Positions 10,983 to 19,405 of a stretch of DNA of 64,000 nucleotides are shown here, piece by piece. Below the pieces are notes generated by a model, which was not told where the DNA came from, ran no database searches, and saw nothing but the letters and a program-made list of their open reading frames with translations. Position numbers and translations under genes: made by a program. Every line of letters begins with the position of its first letter. The stretch's first letter is position 1. Source of the stretch: Methylophaga sp. (GTDB taxonomy: Bacteria > Pseudomonadota > Gammaproteobacteria > Nitrosococcales > Methylophagaceae); assembly GCF_009711715.1 (NCBI RefSeq), contig NZ_VENF01000009.1, forward strand, positions 62,001-126,000, given 5' to 3'.

Positions 10983-11059
10983 GGCTATGTAGCTCAGTTG
11001 GTTAGAGCACATCACTCATAATGATGGGGTCGGTGGTTCGAATCCACCCATAGCCACCA
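10983..11059 (+). tRNA. tRNA-Met (anticodon CAT), elongator type
   Basis: Acceptor GGCTATG pairs with CATAGCC, and CCA is encoded. The D arm is AGCTCAGTTGGTTAGAGC, the anticodon loop CTCATAA gives CAT, and the T arm is GGTTCGAATCC. The first base pair is G-C, and the anticodon stem lacks the three consecutive G-C pairs of an initiator. It is therefore elongator Met rather than initiator. Ile2 (lysidine-modified CAT) cannot be fully excluded by eye. Confidence 0.93.
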
Positions 11060-11185
11060 TTCCAATTTTTCTCCCCCATCTACGTTGCTCAAGCACGCCA
11101 CAAAGCGGTTTTTTTGGGGCTTGTATCTGTGGCCTTAGCCAGCTATCTTCATTTTCCTGCCTTAATAAATTTACAGGATGCTGGC

Positions 11186-11476
11186 ATGAAAGCGCTTTTA
11201 TCATCTGCATTGTTCTTACTGAGTCTCACAGCGATGGCTGCGGACAGCCCAACGGTTGATTCTGTTATCACCGTCAGCCAGGTTTATACCAGTACAGAGC
11301 CCCAGCCTCTCAATATTAATAAGGCTGACAAACAGGCGTTGGAAATGTGCCAGACCCGCGGATTCAATACCGCTGAAAGGCTGGGGGGTGAAAAGCAACT
11401 TTGTGATCGCTACACCGGCTGGTATGAGTGCTACTATCGCCGGGTCGACCAGCAGTATCAGTGTAGTAATCAATAA
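11186..11476 (+). CDS. Small secreted cysteine-containing protein, unknown function
   Basis: I do not recognise this gene. From ATG 11186 (AGGA about 8 nt upstream) it encodes 96 residues with a clear Sec signal (hydrophobic to about residue 18, cleavage likely after AMAAD). The mature part of roughly 78 residues has four cysteines (in EMCQTRG, QLCDRY, WYECYY and QYQCSNQ), enough for two disulfides. It is rich in Tyr, Gln and Asn. The longer frame from 11114 has no better start. It lies alone between tRNA-Met and a UDG-family gene. Confidence 0.65.
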   Translation: MKALLSSALFLLSLTAMAADSPTVDSVITVSQVYTSTEPQPLNINKADKQALEMCQTRGFNTAERLGGEKQLCDRYTGWYECYYRRVDQQYQCSNQ

Positions 11477-11526
11477 AAATCAGAACCCGGAATTCTGTTC
11501 CGGCTCGCTTATCTTTGTTTGCTGCC

Positions 11527-12114
11527 ATGCAACAATCTCCCACATTACTCTCTGATGTACGTGCCTGCACGCTGTGCAGGGACAAGTTGCCACTCGAGCC
11601 GCGGCCGATACTGCAATTCAGCACAACAGCCCGCATCCTGATTGCCGGTCAGGCACCCGGACGCAAGGCTCATCACAAGGGCAGGCCTTTTGATGATCCC
11701 AGTGGCGACCGGCTGAGAAAGTGGATGGGTATCAATCGGGCGCAGTTTTATGATGCAAAGTTGATCGCCATTTTACCCATGGGGTTTTGCTTTCCGGGCT
11801 CAGGCAAAAGCGGGGATCTGCCGCCTCGGCCTGAATGTGCTGAGACCTGGCATAGAGCCTTACTGACACAGTTAGAAAAGCTGCAGCTGACCCTTGTTAT
11901 CGGGCGTTATGCGATGGAGTATCATCTGCCCGATTTTAATGGCTCAGTGACCGATACAGTCATGAATTGGCAGGCTTACTGGCCACATTGCCTGCCATTG
12001 CCACACCCCAGTCCGCGTAATCAGCGCTGGTTGAAGCAAAATCCGTGGTTTGAGCATGAGGTGCTGCCATTACTTAAACAGCGTGTTGCTGACATCCTCA
12101 GAAATAACACCTGA
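11527..12114 (+). CDS. Uracil-DNA glycosylase superfamily protein
   Basis: The 195-residue product has the UDG-fold motif 1 as GQAPGRKAHHKGRPFDDPSGDRLRKW near residue 40 and a motif 2-like HPSPRN near residue 155. These are the active-site loops of family 4/5-type glycosylases. An N-terminal CTLC pair could be half of the iron-sulfur site of family 4 enzymes, but I do not see four well-placed cysteines. DNA-repair activity is therefore inferred, not assured. ATG 11527 is preferred over the in-frame TTG at 11515. A 6-bp-stem inverted repeat (12125-12139) follows the stop. Confidence 0.75.
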   Translation: MQQSPTLLSDVRACTLCRDKLPLEPRPILQFSTTARILIAGQAPGRKAHHKGRPFDDPSGDRLRKWMGINRAQFYDAKLIAILPMGFCFPGSGKSGDLPPRPECAETWHRALLTQLEKLQLTLVIGRYAMEYHLPDFNGSVTDTVMNWQAYWPHCLPLPHPSPRNQRWLKQNPWFEHEVLPLLKQRVADILRNNT

Positions 12115-12236
12115 TTATCGGTCTGCGCCATATTGGCGCGACAGTCAGGACTTTTGCACTGCTTCGGTTCACGGATAAGCAGTGTCAAGGGAGGCAAAAA
12201 ATATTAAGTTATTGTTTCCTAACGACAATATCGAAG

Positions 12237-12252
12237 TGGCATAACTATTTCA
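12237..12252 (+). promoter_or_regulatory. Possible sigma54 promoter for glnK-amtB
   Basis: TGGCAT-N5-TTTCA has the exact -24/-12 geometry of sigma54 promoters (consensus TGGCAC-N5-TTGCA) with one mismatch in each box. The -12 GC is not conserved, which weakens it. glnK-amtB is classically driven by NtrC and sigma54, so the location is right. The predicted start would be about 40 bases before glnK. Confidence 0.4.
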
Positions 12253-12302
12253 TTGATTCTCCGGGGTAAATTATTTTTCCTATTTAGCAACAGGAGCCAA
12301 TA

Positions 12303-12641
12303 ATGAAAATAGTGACAGCCATTATTCGCCCCCACGCCCTGGAAGTAGTGCGATCGGCCTTGCAGGAGGCCGGCGTCAATGGGATGACCGTGGGGGAAGT
12401 CAGGGGATTTGGCCGGCAGAAAGGCCATCCCGCGCTTTATCGGGGTGCAGAATACAACATTGCGTTCCAGCCCAAGATTCAACTCGAGCTTGCCATCGAT
12501 GACAGTCAGGTAGACGAGGTCACCGAGATCATTGCGACTCAGGCCCGTACCGGGCAGGTCGGCGATGGCAAGATATTTGTGGCCAGTCTGGATTCGGTGA
12601 TCCGTATCCGGACCGGCGAAACCGGTGTTGAAGCGATTTAA
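12303..12641 (+). CDS. glnK: Nitrogen regulatory protein PII
   Basis: This PII trimeric signal protein binds ATP/ADP and 2-oxoglutarate and reports nitrogen status. At 112 residues it is standard length. The T-loop reads GFGRQKGHPALYRGAEY, with the uridylylation target Tyr51 present. The nucleotide-binding TGQVGDGKIFV segment is also intact. The amtB start is 12 bp downstream, so this is the GlnK type that blocks the ammonium channel when nitrogen is plentiful. A possible sigma54 promoter lies upstream. Confidence 0.95.
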   Translation: MKIVTAIIRPHALEVVRSALQEAGVNGMTVGEVRGFGRQKGHPALYRGAEYNIAFQPKIQLELAIDDSQVDEVTEIIATQARTGQVGDGKIFVASLDSVIRIRTGETGVEAI

Positions 12642-12652
12642 GGGGTAAGGTA

Positions 12653-13906
12653 ATGGATACCATGGTAATTGAAGTAAGTTACGCACTGGATACATTTTAT
12701 TTCCTGATGTGTACGGCGTTAGTCATGTGGATGGCCGCTGGTTTTGCGATGCTGGAATCCGGTCTGGTCCGTAGTAAAAATACAGTTGAGATTCTCAACA
12801 AAAATGCGTTGCTGTATGGCGTGGCCTGTATTGTCTATCTATTGGTGGGCTATAACGTCATGTATCCTGGCGAACCAATCAGTTCGGTCATTCCGGGCAT
12901 CGATTTTCTGCTGGGTAGCGATAACACGGTCGATGCTGTGACTGCCGGAGGTGAAGGGGCCCCATATTACTCAAGTATGGCCGACTTTATCTTCCAGGCG
13001 GTGTTCGCCGCCGCCACGATGTCGATTGTGTCCGGTGCGGTAGCAGAAAGAATGCGTTTGTGGCCGTTCCTGATTTTCGCTGTATTTATGGTCGGCTTTA
13101 TCTATCCGGTAGAGGGTTACTGGAAGTGGGGTGGTGGCTTCTTGGATCAGCTGGGCTTCCAGGACTTTGCCGGCTCCGTTGTGGTGCATATGGCGGGTGC
13201 CGCTGCTGCCCTGGCTGCTGTACTGATTATCGGTCCGCGCAGAGGGAAATACGGTAAAAACGGCGAAGTGCACGCCATTCCGGGCGCCAATCTGCCATTA
13301 GCCACGCTGGGTATGTTCATCCTGTGGATGGGCTGGTTCGGGTTCAACGGAGGGTCTGAGCTCAAAATCGCCAATGTCGATGAAGCCAACGCCGTAGCAA
13401 AAATCTTCGTCAATACCAATGCGGCTGCCGCAGCGGGTATGGTTGCGGCTGCGCTGCTGTCACGCTTTATGTTTGGCAAGACCGATCTGACTATGACCAT
13501 TAATGGTGCGCTGGCCGGTCTGGTGGCGATTACCGCTGAACCGCTGATGCCGGGAGCCGGTGTGGCTTCCTTGATCGGCCTGGGTGGTGGCCTCGTTGTT
13601 GTATTGTCCGTGGTCGGTCTCGATAAGCTCAAGATCGACGATCCGGTCGGTGCGATTTCGGTGCATGGCACAGCCGGTATATGGGGCATATTTGCGGTGC
13701 TGTTTACCAATCCAGCGGCGACTTTTACCGGTCAGTTGATTGGTACCCTGGTAACGTTTGCCTGGATGTTCGGGGCTTCCTTTATCGTGCTGTCGGTGAT
13801 TAACAAAATCATCAAACTGCGCGCCAGCGAGGAAGAAGAAATGGAAGGCATGGATATCCACGAATGTGGTATGACAGCTTATCCCGAGTTTACCCCTGAA
13901 AAGTAA
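12653..13906 (+). CDS. amtB: Ammonium transporter AmtB
   Basis: AmtB is an inner-membrane trimeric channel for ammonium/ammonia. The 417 residues form about 11 membrane helices. Key features are AGFAMLESGLVRSKN near the N-terminus, the pore histidine in VVHMAGAAAALAA, and the second in SVHGTAGIWG. The cytoplasmic tail (residues about 385-417) is acidic and contains the EEEEMEGMDIHECGMTAYPEF-type ending where GlnK docks. There is no long signal peptide, and the N-terminus goes almost directly into helix 1. Confidence 0.96.
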   Translation: MDTMVIEVSYALDTFYFLMCTALVMWMAAGFAMLESGLVRSKNTVEILNKNALLYGVACIVYLLVGYNVMYPGEPISSVIPGIDFLLGSDNTVDAVTAGGEGAPYYSSMADFIFQAVFAAATMSIVSGAVAERMRLWPFLIFAVFMVGFIYPVEGYWKWGGGFLDQLGFQDFAGSVVVHMAGAAAALAAVLIIGPRRGKYGKNGEVHAIPGANLPLATLGMFILWMGWFGFNGGSELKIANVDEANAVAKIFVNTNAAAAAGMVAAALLSRFMFGKTDLTMTINGALAGLVAITAEPLMPGAGVASLIGLGGGLVVVLSVVGLDKLKIDDPVGAISVHGTAGIWGIFAVLFTNPAATFTGQLIGTLVTFAWMFGASFIVLSVINKIIKLRASEEEEMEGMDIHECGMTAYPEFTPEK

Positions 13907-13926
13907 AACTCATGGGTTCACTATAG

Positions 13927-13955
13927 AAAACGCCGGCATAAGCCGGCGTTTTTTT
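13927..13955 (+). terminator. Rho-independent terminator after amtB
   Basis: AACGCCGGC and GCCGGCGTT form a 9-bp stem with a 4-nt loop and a T7 tail. AAAA on the left side means it could also terminate the mxa transcript arriving from the other strand, 70 bp past mxaL. Confidence 0.9.
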
Positions 13956-14024
13956 GGGAGCGAGTTAAGCTGTTATTAGCGTGTCAGCCCATCCGGACAA
14001 GTGAGCTCCCGGACCTGGAATCGT

Positions 14025-14993
14025 TTATGGCAGTATAAACTGCCACCTGGGCCGGAAGGGGTGATAGCAATAAACCATCATTAACAGGGCAAACACAGCG
14101 CTAACAGCATTGAGACGTGTTGGCTGTACCTGACGGTTTGCAAAGGCTTCCTGCTTCAATGCCTGTGACAGGCCGGCATCATCCTGCAGATGGTGATAGT
14201 CCATTTTTGCCTGTTTGCCGATTTTTTTCAGGTAGTCTTCACGGACATTGGATAAATGCTCGGTACCGACCACCCTGGCAGTTCCCCAGGGGCCATTACG
14301 TGGAATATAGCCTTCAACTTTGCTGGGATCGGCCGGTAAGCCAAAGCGGCTGGCATGCGGTACATCTTCCGCAGTATAAAAACCGATCTGTTTACCCTCT
14401 TCGTCAAACTTGGGAATTTTACTCTTATTGTGCTGACCGACACCGACAATAAGACCACTGCGCCAATCTTCAGGTTTGTTCTGCAACAGTTCCAGATAAC
14501 TATACTCAGGCGCATAACGCGGATTAACCGGTGGCGCTTCGTGACCATCGCTAAAAAACACCAGTTTATTGCCTTTCAATACATTGCCCTGCATCAGTTC
14601 CAGCGTGTTGTAGAGTGCCTGGCTGATATTGCTGTCGGCGACCCAGGCCATGCGCCAGTCGAGTTCATTGATACTGGCTTCCAGCACCGGATAATCCACA
14701 CAGACATCTATCGGGGAATATAACAGGGCTGGACTGCGTTCAGTGAATACACCCAGTCCCACCTTTGAGCCGCATGGCAGGCTTCGGGCAATGGCCAGCA
14801 TCGCTCCTTTACTGCGTTCCAGCCGACTGATAGCGCCACCATCAGCATCAGTGTAATCCTGCACATTCATACTGCGGGTAATATCGAGCATAAACACGTA
14901 GTCAAAGGTCTTCACCGGAAACGGCAAGGGCGGCAGCAACAGTGCGAACAGGGTAAACAGGGCTGCGGCGATAAGACTGATGAGACGGGCCAT
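14025..14993 (-). CDS. mxaL: MxaL, VWA-domain protein for methanol dehydrogenase maturation
   Basis: Last gene of the mxa cluster. MxaA, MxaK and MxaL are needed to place calcium in methanol dehydrogenase (known from Methylobacterium). The 322 residues have an N-terminal membrane anchor, then a von Willebrand A domain whose metal-site motif is DITRS at about residue 37 (DxTxS rather than DxSxS). FFSDGHEAPP follows further on, and a C-terminal hydrophobic segment is present (AVFALLMMVYCY). It begins 9 bp after mxaK. The product probably sits in the inner membrane with the VWA domain in the periplasm. Confidence 0.88.
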   Translation of the reverse strand: MARLISLIAAALFTLFALLLPPLPFPVKTFDYVFMLDITRSMNVQDYTDADGGAISRLERSKGAMLAIARSLPCGSKVGLGVFTERSPALLYSPIDVCVDYPVLEASINELDWRMAWVADSNISQALYNTLELMQGNVLKGNKLVFFSDGHEAPPVNPRYAPEYSYLELLQNKPEDWRSGLIVGVGQHNKSKIPKFDEEGKQIGFYTAEDVPHASRFGLPADPSKVEGYIPRNGPWGTARVVGTEHLSNVREDYLKKIGKQAKMDYHHLQDDAGLSQALKQEAFANRQVQPTRLNAVSAVFALLMMVYCYHPFRPRWQFILP

Positions 14994-15002
14994 GATGATT
15001 TC

Positions 15003-15572
15003 CTAAGGCAGGCCCAGTGGAAAACCGGGCATGGCTGACCATAGTTCTTCTGATGTCTCTTCAGCCGCCCCGGATTCCTGTAAATCTCCCAGCGGTAAAT
15101 CCCGTGACAGCCGTTGTGCAGCTTCCAGGTTATATTTAGCTGCCCAGAAATCCGGGTCCTGTTTCAGTGCGGTCCGGAATAAATCCTTGGCCACATCGGC
15201 CAGCGCAGTGGCTCTGTCTATACCCATTTGCTCTGCCACTTCGATGGCCTGCTCCAGGTAGAGGTTGCCCATATTGTAATGAATCACTTTGACAAAATCG
15301 GACGTGACCGAACGCTCTGCTTTGCCATAGGCGTCGACGGCTTGTTCGAACAGGCCCTGCTGATGCAGGTGCCAGGCGTAGGCGAACTGATTTTCGGGCT
15401 GGCTCAGATCCACCTCTTCGGCGTCGATAAAGCGACCGGTCATGAGCTGTTGCAGCGTCTGGTTAATCCCGCTCAGACGTTGCCGTTCAACCAGTGTGAT
15501 GGTGAGCAGTATCAGCAATATCAAAAGCACAATAATTAGCAGGGAGCGTAGGTAGGTACGCCGCAGAATCAT
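15003..15572 (-). CDS. mxaK: MxaK, methanol oxidation accessory protein
   Basis: The 189-residue protein has a single N-terminal membrane helix (about residues 10-27, almost pure Leu/Ile/Val). A TPR-like helical region follows, with the motifs AYAWHLHQQGLFEQAVDAYGKAER and NMGNLYLEQA. Its place between mxaC and mxaL, with a 4-bp overlap with mxaC, identifies it as MxaK, a small TPR-type membrane protein required for calcium insertion. Sequence alone would only say membrane-anchored TPR protein. Confidence 0.85.
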   Translation of the reverse strand: MILRRTYLRSLLIIVLLILLILLTITLVERQRLSGINQTLQQLMTGRFIDAEEVDLSQPENQFAYAWHLHQQGLFEQAVDAYGKAERSVTSDFVKVIHYNMGNLYLEQAIEVAEQMGIDRATALADVAKDLFRTALKQDPDFWAAKYNLEAAQRLSRDLPLGDLQESGAAEETSEELWSAMPGFPLGLP

Positions 15573-16549
15573 GATTTTTTCTCCAGCAGTTTGACTGCGA
15601 TCAGCAACAGTATGCCCATTAGCGCCAGGCTGTATAGCCAGACGGAGAGGCTCTGTCGCGGAATTTTTTCTTCGTAGATAAGAGGCAAGCTCTCCAACTC
15701 ATCCAATTCAGCGATAGAGGCTTGCAGGGACTCAACGGTATCGACTTCATAGGCATGGTAGGGCACGGATAAGGTGTTAAAAAACTTGTGCAGATGGCGT
15801 TCCGGCATCACCCGTGGATTATCATCCTGCGGGGTATCCGGTTCGCTGTAGATGCCGAGTCCGTTCTCGGTACGTAAAAAGAACCAGTAAAGACTGACGC
15901 GATAACGCTCAAACCACTCACGTAAGATTTTTTGCGCCCGGTGATCCAGTGAGGCAGCACCATCGGAGACCAGCACAATGACTCTGGAGCCGGTATGTGG
16001 TTGATCCCTGAAATAACTCAGCCCCATGCCCAGTCCCTTGGCGACATTGGTGAAGGCCAGGCCTGGCGTTTCCATGCTGTTGATGGCAGCCTGAATCGCG
16101 GTTTTATGTTCGGTCAGTGGACTGACATAAAACGGCTGAGTGCTGAAACCGGCAACGCCAAACAGATCATGTGGACGATTGCTGACAAATTCCGACAACA
16201 GGCGACGTGCAGCCTGGGCTTTGGACTGTTCATCCTTACTTGGTGTTTTGCCGCCAAAAGTCTCATTCATGCTGGCACTGCGATCCAGTACAAAAACAAT
16301 GTGAGCGCCATTGCCGGTACGGGTGACGGTCTGTTCCAGAATATGCAGTCCGGCGATACCGGTGATCAGGCTGGCTATGCTGATGACCGCTGTCGCTACA
16401 ATCAAACGATTAAGCCAGACGGTGACCGGGTTGAGTGCGAGAAGTTCGGCACTGGCACAGGGACGACGCTCAAACAGGCTGGAAGCAAAAGGCAGCAGGC
16501 ATAAGGGTAGCAGCAGCAATAGCCACGGGTGGGAGAACGCCAGGTTCAT
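15569..16549 (-). CDS. mxaC: MxaC, VWA-domain membrane protein
   Basis: The 326 residues hold two N-terminal membrane helices (about 8-24 and 49-68), a VWA domain with an intact DRSAS metal-site motif at about residue 89, and a C-terminal helix (LYSLALMGILLLIAVKLL). This is a BatA/BatB-like layout. It overlaps mxaA and mxaK by 4 bp each, so the MxaACKL proteins are made in coupled translation. The role in methanol dehydrogenase assembly is known from genetics in Methylobacterium and is assigned here by order and domain. Confidence 0.88.
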   Translation of the reverse strand: MNLAFSHPWLLLLLPLCLLPFASSLFERRPCASAELLALNPVTVWLNRLIVATAVISIASLITGIAGLHILEQTVTRTGNGAHIVFVLDRSASMNETFGGKTPSKDEQSKAQAARRLLSEFVSNRPHDLFGVAGFSTQPFYVSPLTEHKTAIQAAINSMETPGLAFTNVAKGLGMGLSYFRDQPHTGSRVIVLVSDGAASLDHRAQKILREWFERYRVSLYWFFLRTENGLGIYSEPDTPQDDNPRVMPERHLHKFFNTLSVPYHAYEVDTVESLQASIAELDELESLPLIYEEKIPRQSLSVWLYSLALMGILLLIAVKLLEKKS

Positions 16550-17484
16550 TTGACTGCTGTGACCTTATCTGCTGCGGCCATTTCCCGGCATAAATCGAGA
16601 CAATCGTTGATCAGTATGGGATCGGGCTGCTTGTCCATAAAAAAGGCATCCCGGGACTGTCGGAAAAACATTGTCAATTCATCGCGCAGGCTGCTGAACT
16701 GGGGAAACTGAGCCAGAAAATCATCTAACTGCCCGGCAAAGACCGTTGTCTGCGCGCGTTGATTTATGGCCTGATGTACCGACTGCAGGCAAGCGAGGTA
16801 ATCTTCCCTGGCCGTATGTCTTCTGCGTTTTATTCGTCGAATCTGTCTGGCTGCACCGATGAAGGGTGACTGACCCAGCTTCGGTAGCAGGCCATTGAGC
16901 CATAAAAGGGCAATGACAACCATACTGGTGGCCGCCGCCAACAGTCCTAACCGCTGGTTCAGTTCATCCAGAGAGAAGGTTTTAGGGGCGATAGCCGCTT
17001 TCATAAAGGCGGCGGCATTATTGTTATTACCGACCCCGCCCGGCGTGATCTCCTTGATGGGGGACATCGTAAACTGCCAGTCAGGCAGATGAAGTTGAAA
17101 GCGTTGTTCGCCAGCAGAGAAATCAAGTTTGATGCCAGGGATAGTGAGCGTTCTGACATCCAATGGGGCGTAGAAAGTCTGATATTTGAGATCGATGAGA
17201 TAAAGCGTTCTGTCATCAGATTCTTTTGTCGATACAGCCACATCCCGCAGTTCCAGCCAGTAATTCAGCTCTCCGGACTGAGGCAGGGAAGACTGAATAA
17301 TACTGTACGGCGGCTTCACTTCAACCACAAAGCGTTGATGAATCATATCGCCGACCATCACGCCATAGCTTCGGCCCTGATCCTGTTGCAGGATTCTGGC
17401 GACGACACTTGTTTCATCAGCCAGGACAGCGCTGGAGGCGGTCAGCCATACAATCAACACACTGATTAATAAACTGTTTTGCAT
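16546..17484 (-). CDS. mxaA: MxaA, calcium-insertion accessory protein
   Basis: The 312-residue protein has a Sec signal (cleavage near VLADE, residue 23), a periplasmic beta-rich part and one membrane helix (about residues 190-207, AAATSMVVIALLWLNGLLP). A basic cytoplasmic tail of about 100 residues contains the RQIRRIKRRRH stretch. The topology and position between mxaS and mxaC identify MxaA. Loss of this gene in Methylobacterium gives inactive, calcium-free enzyme. It begins 9 bp past mxaS. Confidence 0.87.
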   Translation of the reverse strand: MQNSLLISVLIVWLTASSAVLADETSVVARILQQDQGRSYGVMVGDMIHQRFVVEVKPPYSIIQSSLPQSGELNYWLELRDVAVSTKESDDRTLYLIDLKYQTFYAPLDVRTLTIPGIKLDFSAGEQRFQLHLPDWQFTMSPIKEITPGGVGNNNNAAAFMKAAIAPKTFSLDELNQRLGLLAAATSMVVIALLWLNGLLPKLGQSPFIGAARQIRRIKRRRHTAREDYLACLQSVHQAINQRAQTTVFAGQLDDFLAQFPQFSSLRDELTMFFRQSRDAFFMDKQPDPILINDCLDLCREMAAADKVTAVK

Positions 17485-17493
17485 AATTCTGCC

Positions 17494-18303
17494 TCAGGGC
17501 TGTGTGGCAAAATAACGGTTCATTTGTACCGCTTCATAGTGATCCAGCAACCAGAACGGACGCTGGTTAAAGGCACGGCATTGGGTGTTGAGGTACTCCT
17601 GCCGTTGCTGGTAACGCTGCTTGAGGAGTTGACGCTGGTTTGGTGTGACAAAGACCAGAGTGCTTTTACCTATTTCCAGATCTGCCATCTCGACAAATCG
17701 CCACAAAGGGTAATCATTGTATTCACGGCTTTGCCAGCAGATAACAGGCACGACGGTATGCGCTGATAATGCGGTCAACACAGCATGCAACTGCCAATCA
17801 GGCCAGTGAAAATCTGAAACAAGAAAGACAAGAGATTGCCTTGTTGGCAGAACTTGCTGAATTTCCGTAAATGCACTGGCCTGGTTGTGTTCCGGGCCAA
17901 TCGCATTGAAGGCGCTCTGTAAAGCGCTGCAATCTTCCAGCGGCAATAGCTGATCGGTCAACAGATAAGCAGACATTTCATCGCCGGCTGCTGCCACCGA
18001 CTGGCAGATACTGTCGAACAGGGCTGTGACCATGCTGACTTTATTGACATAAATCATTGAGGAAGACCCGTCAATCAGGACCAGCACATCAAGTTTGCTG
18101 CGCTGACGATAGCTTCTGACCTGCAGGTTCTCAAACGGATCGGTGAGACTGGCGTTCAGGTCGATACGGGCAGGTTCAGGTTCATCCAGGAAATGGGTTT
18201 TACGGTAAAAGTCGGAGCCCGGGCCTCGCTGACGGCTTTTATGTCCGCCCGGCATCAGGCTGCTGATCATGGCTGTCGTTTTGTAATCGAACAATTGGCT
18301 CAT
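17494..18303 (-). CDS. mxaS: MxaS, DUF58 / VWA-like protein
   Basis: This 269-residue protein has no signal peptide and shows the DUF58 pattern common next to MoxR ATPases. An RQRGPGSDF-FLDEPEPARIDLNAS region precedes the VWA-like core LVLIDGSSSM (DxSxS, about residue 76), followed by VFLVSDFHWPDW. The start overlaps the mxaR stop by 4 bp. MoxR-DUF58-VWA gene sets are thought to act as metal-insertion or folding machines; here the client is methanol dehydrogenase. Confidence 0.88.
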   Translation of the reverse strand: MSQLFDYKTTAMISSLMPGGHKSRQRGPGSDFYRKTHFLDEPEPARIDLNASLTDPFENLQVRSYRQRSKLDVLVLIDGSSSMIYVNKVSMVTALFDSICQSVAAAGDEMSAYLLTDQLLPLEDCSALQSAFNAIGPEHNQASAFTEIQQVLPTRQSLVFLVSDFHWPDWQLHAVLTALSAHTVVPVICWQSREYNDYPLWRFVEMADLEIGKSTLVFVTPNQRQLLKQRYQQRQEYLNTQCRAFNQRPFWLLDHYEAVQMNRYFATQP

Positions 18304-19334
18304 GGGGATGCGATAGTGTCCAGAGCGGCCGCAATCAGAGCATCAATAATCTGTTCCCGGTTGTAGTCATATACCGGGTTCAGAAAGATTCGGTGTTTGG
18401 CTATTTGCTTGATGATGACATGAAAGTCTTCAGGGATAATCGCCTCCCGTTGATTCAGCCAGGCATTCACTCGCGCGCCGCGGGCCAGATAACTAATCCC
18501 CCGCGGTCCCATACCCCCTTTGATTAGCTTGCTGACCTCGACATCCGATATCTGTATGCCATACTCGCCAGGCTCCCGCAGCGCCCGGCAAAGGTGAAAA
18601 CCATAATCCTGCAGTGCCGAACTGGCTTTGACCTGTTGTTGTATCTGAACTGCGATATCATTCAGGTGCTGATAGGGCAGTATGGCTTTTTCCGCGCTGT
18701 TGACCAGTTTGTCGGCATCATGAAAGCGGGGATTGAACATCAGGTCCTTTAATTGCGCTTCTGCTTTTGGCTGTTCCACATGCAACTCCATCATGAATCG
18801 GTCACGCGCCGCGGCAGGGAGTTCGAAAGTTTCGTCTTTTTCAATACGATTACGGTCGGCAAACACCTGCAGATGTGGAAAGTGATACGTCTGATTAAAG
18901 GCATGTACACTTCTTTCGGCCATGATGCGTAACAACAGGGAGTGAACCTGAGGCCTTGCACGGTTAATCTCATTGAAAAAGAAAATAGATAAGGCATCAC
19001 CGTGTTTCAGCACCGGCCCGGGACTGACACCGGGTTTGCCACTCTCAGCGATATAGGTGTAATAAACCAGGTCATGGGGCATCAGGTCGATGGTGCCCTC
19101 AATACGCTCAAAGCAGCCGCCCAGTGTTTCAGCCACTGTTTTCAGCAGGGTGGTCTTACCGACACCAACATCACCTTCCAGAAGGATATGACCACGGGAC
19201 AACGTGGCGATCATCATCTGTCTGACAATGGCTTCCTGACCCAGAATCGTCTGGTTGATGCTTTGTTCCGTTTTCTGGATGAGTTTATGCCAGTCTGACA
19301 TCGCAGGTACACTTGCATGGGTGGGCTGGTTCAT
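18300..19334 (-). CDS. mxaR: MxaR, MoxR-type AAA+ ATPase
   Basis: This is the founding-type MoxR ATPase of methanol oxidation. In its 344 residues, Walker A is EGDVGVGKTT (about residue 57), Walker B is FFFNEINRARPQ (about 117), and sensor and arginine-finger regions follow (AAARDRFMMEL). It probably remodels methanol dehydrogenase or its calcium-loading complex from the cytoplasmic side with MxaS and the VWA proteins. It lies after a terminator-like hairpin that separates it from mxaI, so it should be made at lower levels than MxaFJGI. Confidence 0.93.
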   Translation of the reverse strand: MNQPTHASVPAMSDWHKLIQKTEQSINQTILGQEAIVRQMMIATLSRGHILLEGDVGVGKTTLLKTVAETLGGCFERIEGTIDLMPHDLVYYTYIAESGKPGVSPGPVLKHGDALSIFFFNEINRARPQVHSLLLRIMAERSVHAFNQTYHFPHLQVFADRNRIEKDETFELPAAARDRFMMELHVEQPKAEAQLKDLMFNPRFHDADKLVNSAEKAILPYQHLNDIAVQIQQQVKASSALQDYGFHLCRALREPGEYGIQISDVEVSKLIKGGMGPRGISYLARGARVNAWLNQREAIIPEDFHVIIKQIAKHRIFLNPVYDYNREQIIDALIAAALDTIASP

Positions 19335-19348
19335 AGCGCTTTACCGGC

Positions 19349-19386
19349 TGTTAGAAAAAGAAAGACCGGCCAGAAAGAGGCCGGTC
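19349..19386 (-). terminator. Terminator or attenuator between mxaI and mxaR
   Basis: On the minus strand GACCGGCC-TCTTTCT-GGCCGGTC forms a perfect 8-bp stem, followed by TTTCTTTTTC. It sits just after mxaI and before mxaR. It would cut transcription of the accessory genes relative to the structural genes mxaFJGI. Confidence 0.75.
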
Positions 19387-19405
19387 ATCCGGGTTGGAGA
19401 ATAGC

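Noticed and set aside
11093..11116. Terminator after tRNA-Met (CGC...GCG then T7)
   Set aside because: The stem is only three pairs with a large loop; the T run alone is not enough to call it.
12134..12157. TTGGCGCG...TTTTGCA as a sigma54 promoter for glnK
   Set aside because: The GG and GC dinucleotides are 19 bp apart instead of 10, and the TTGGCGC half belongs to an inverted repeat after the UDG-family gene.
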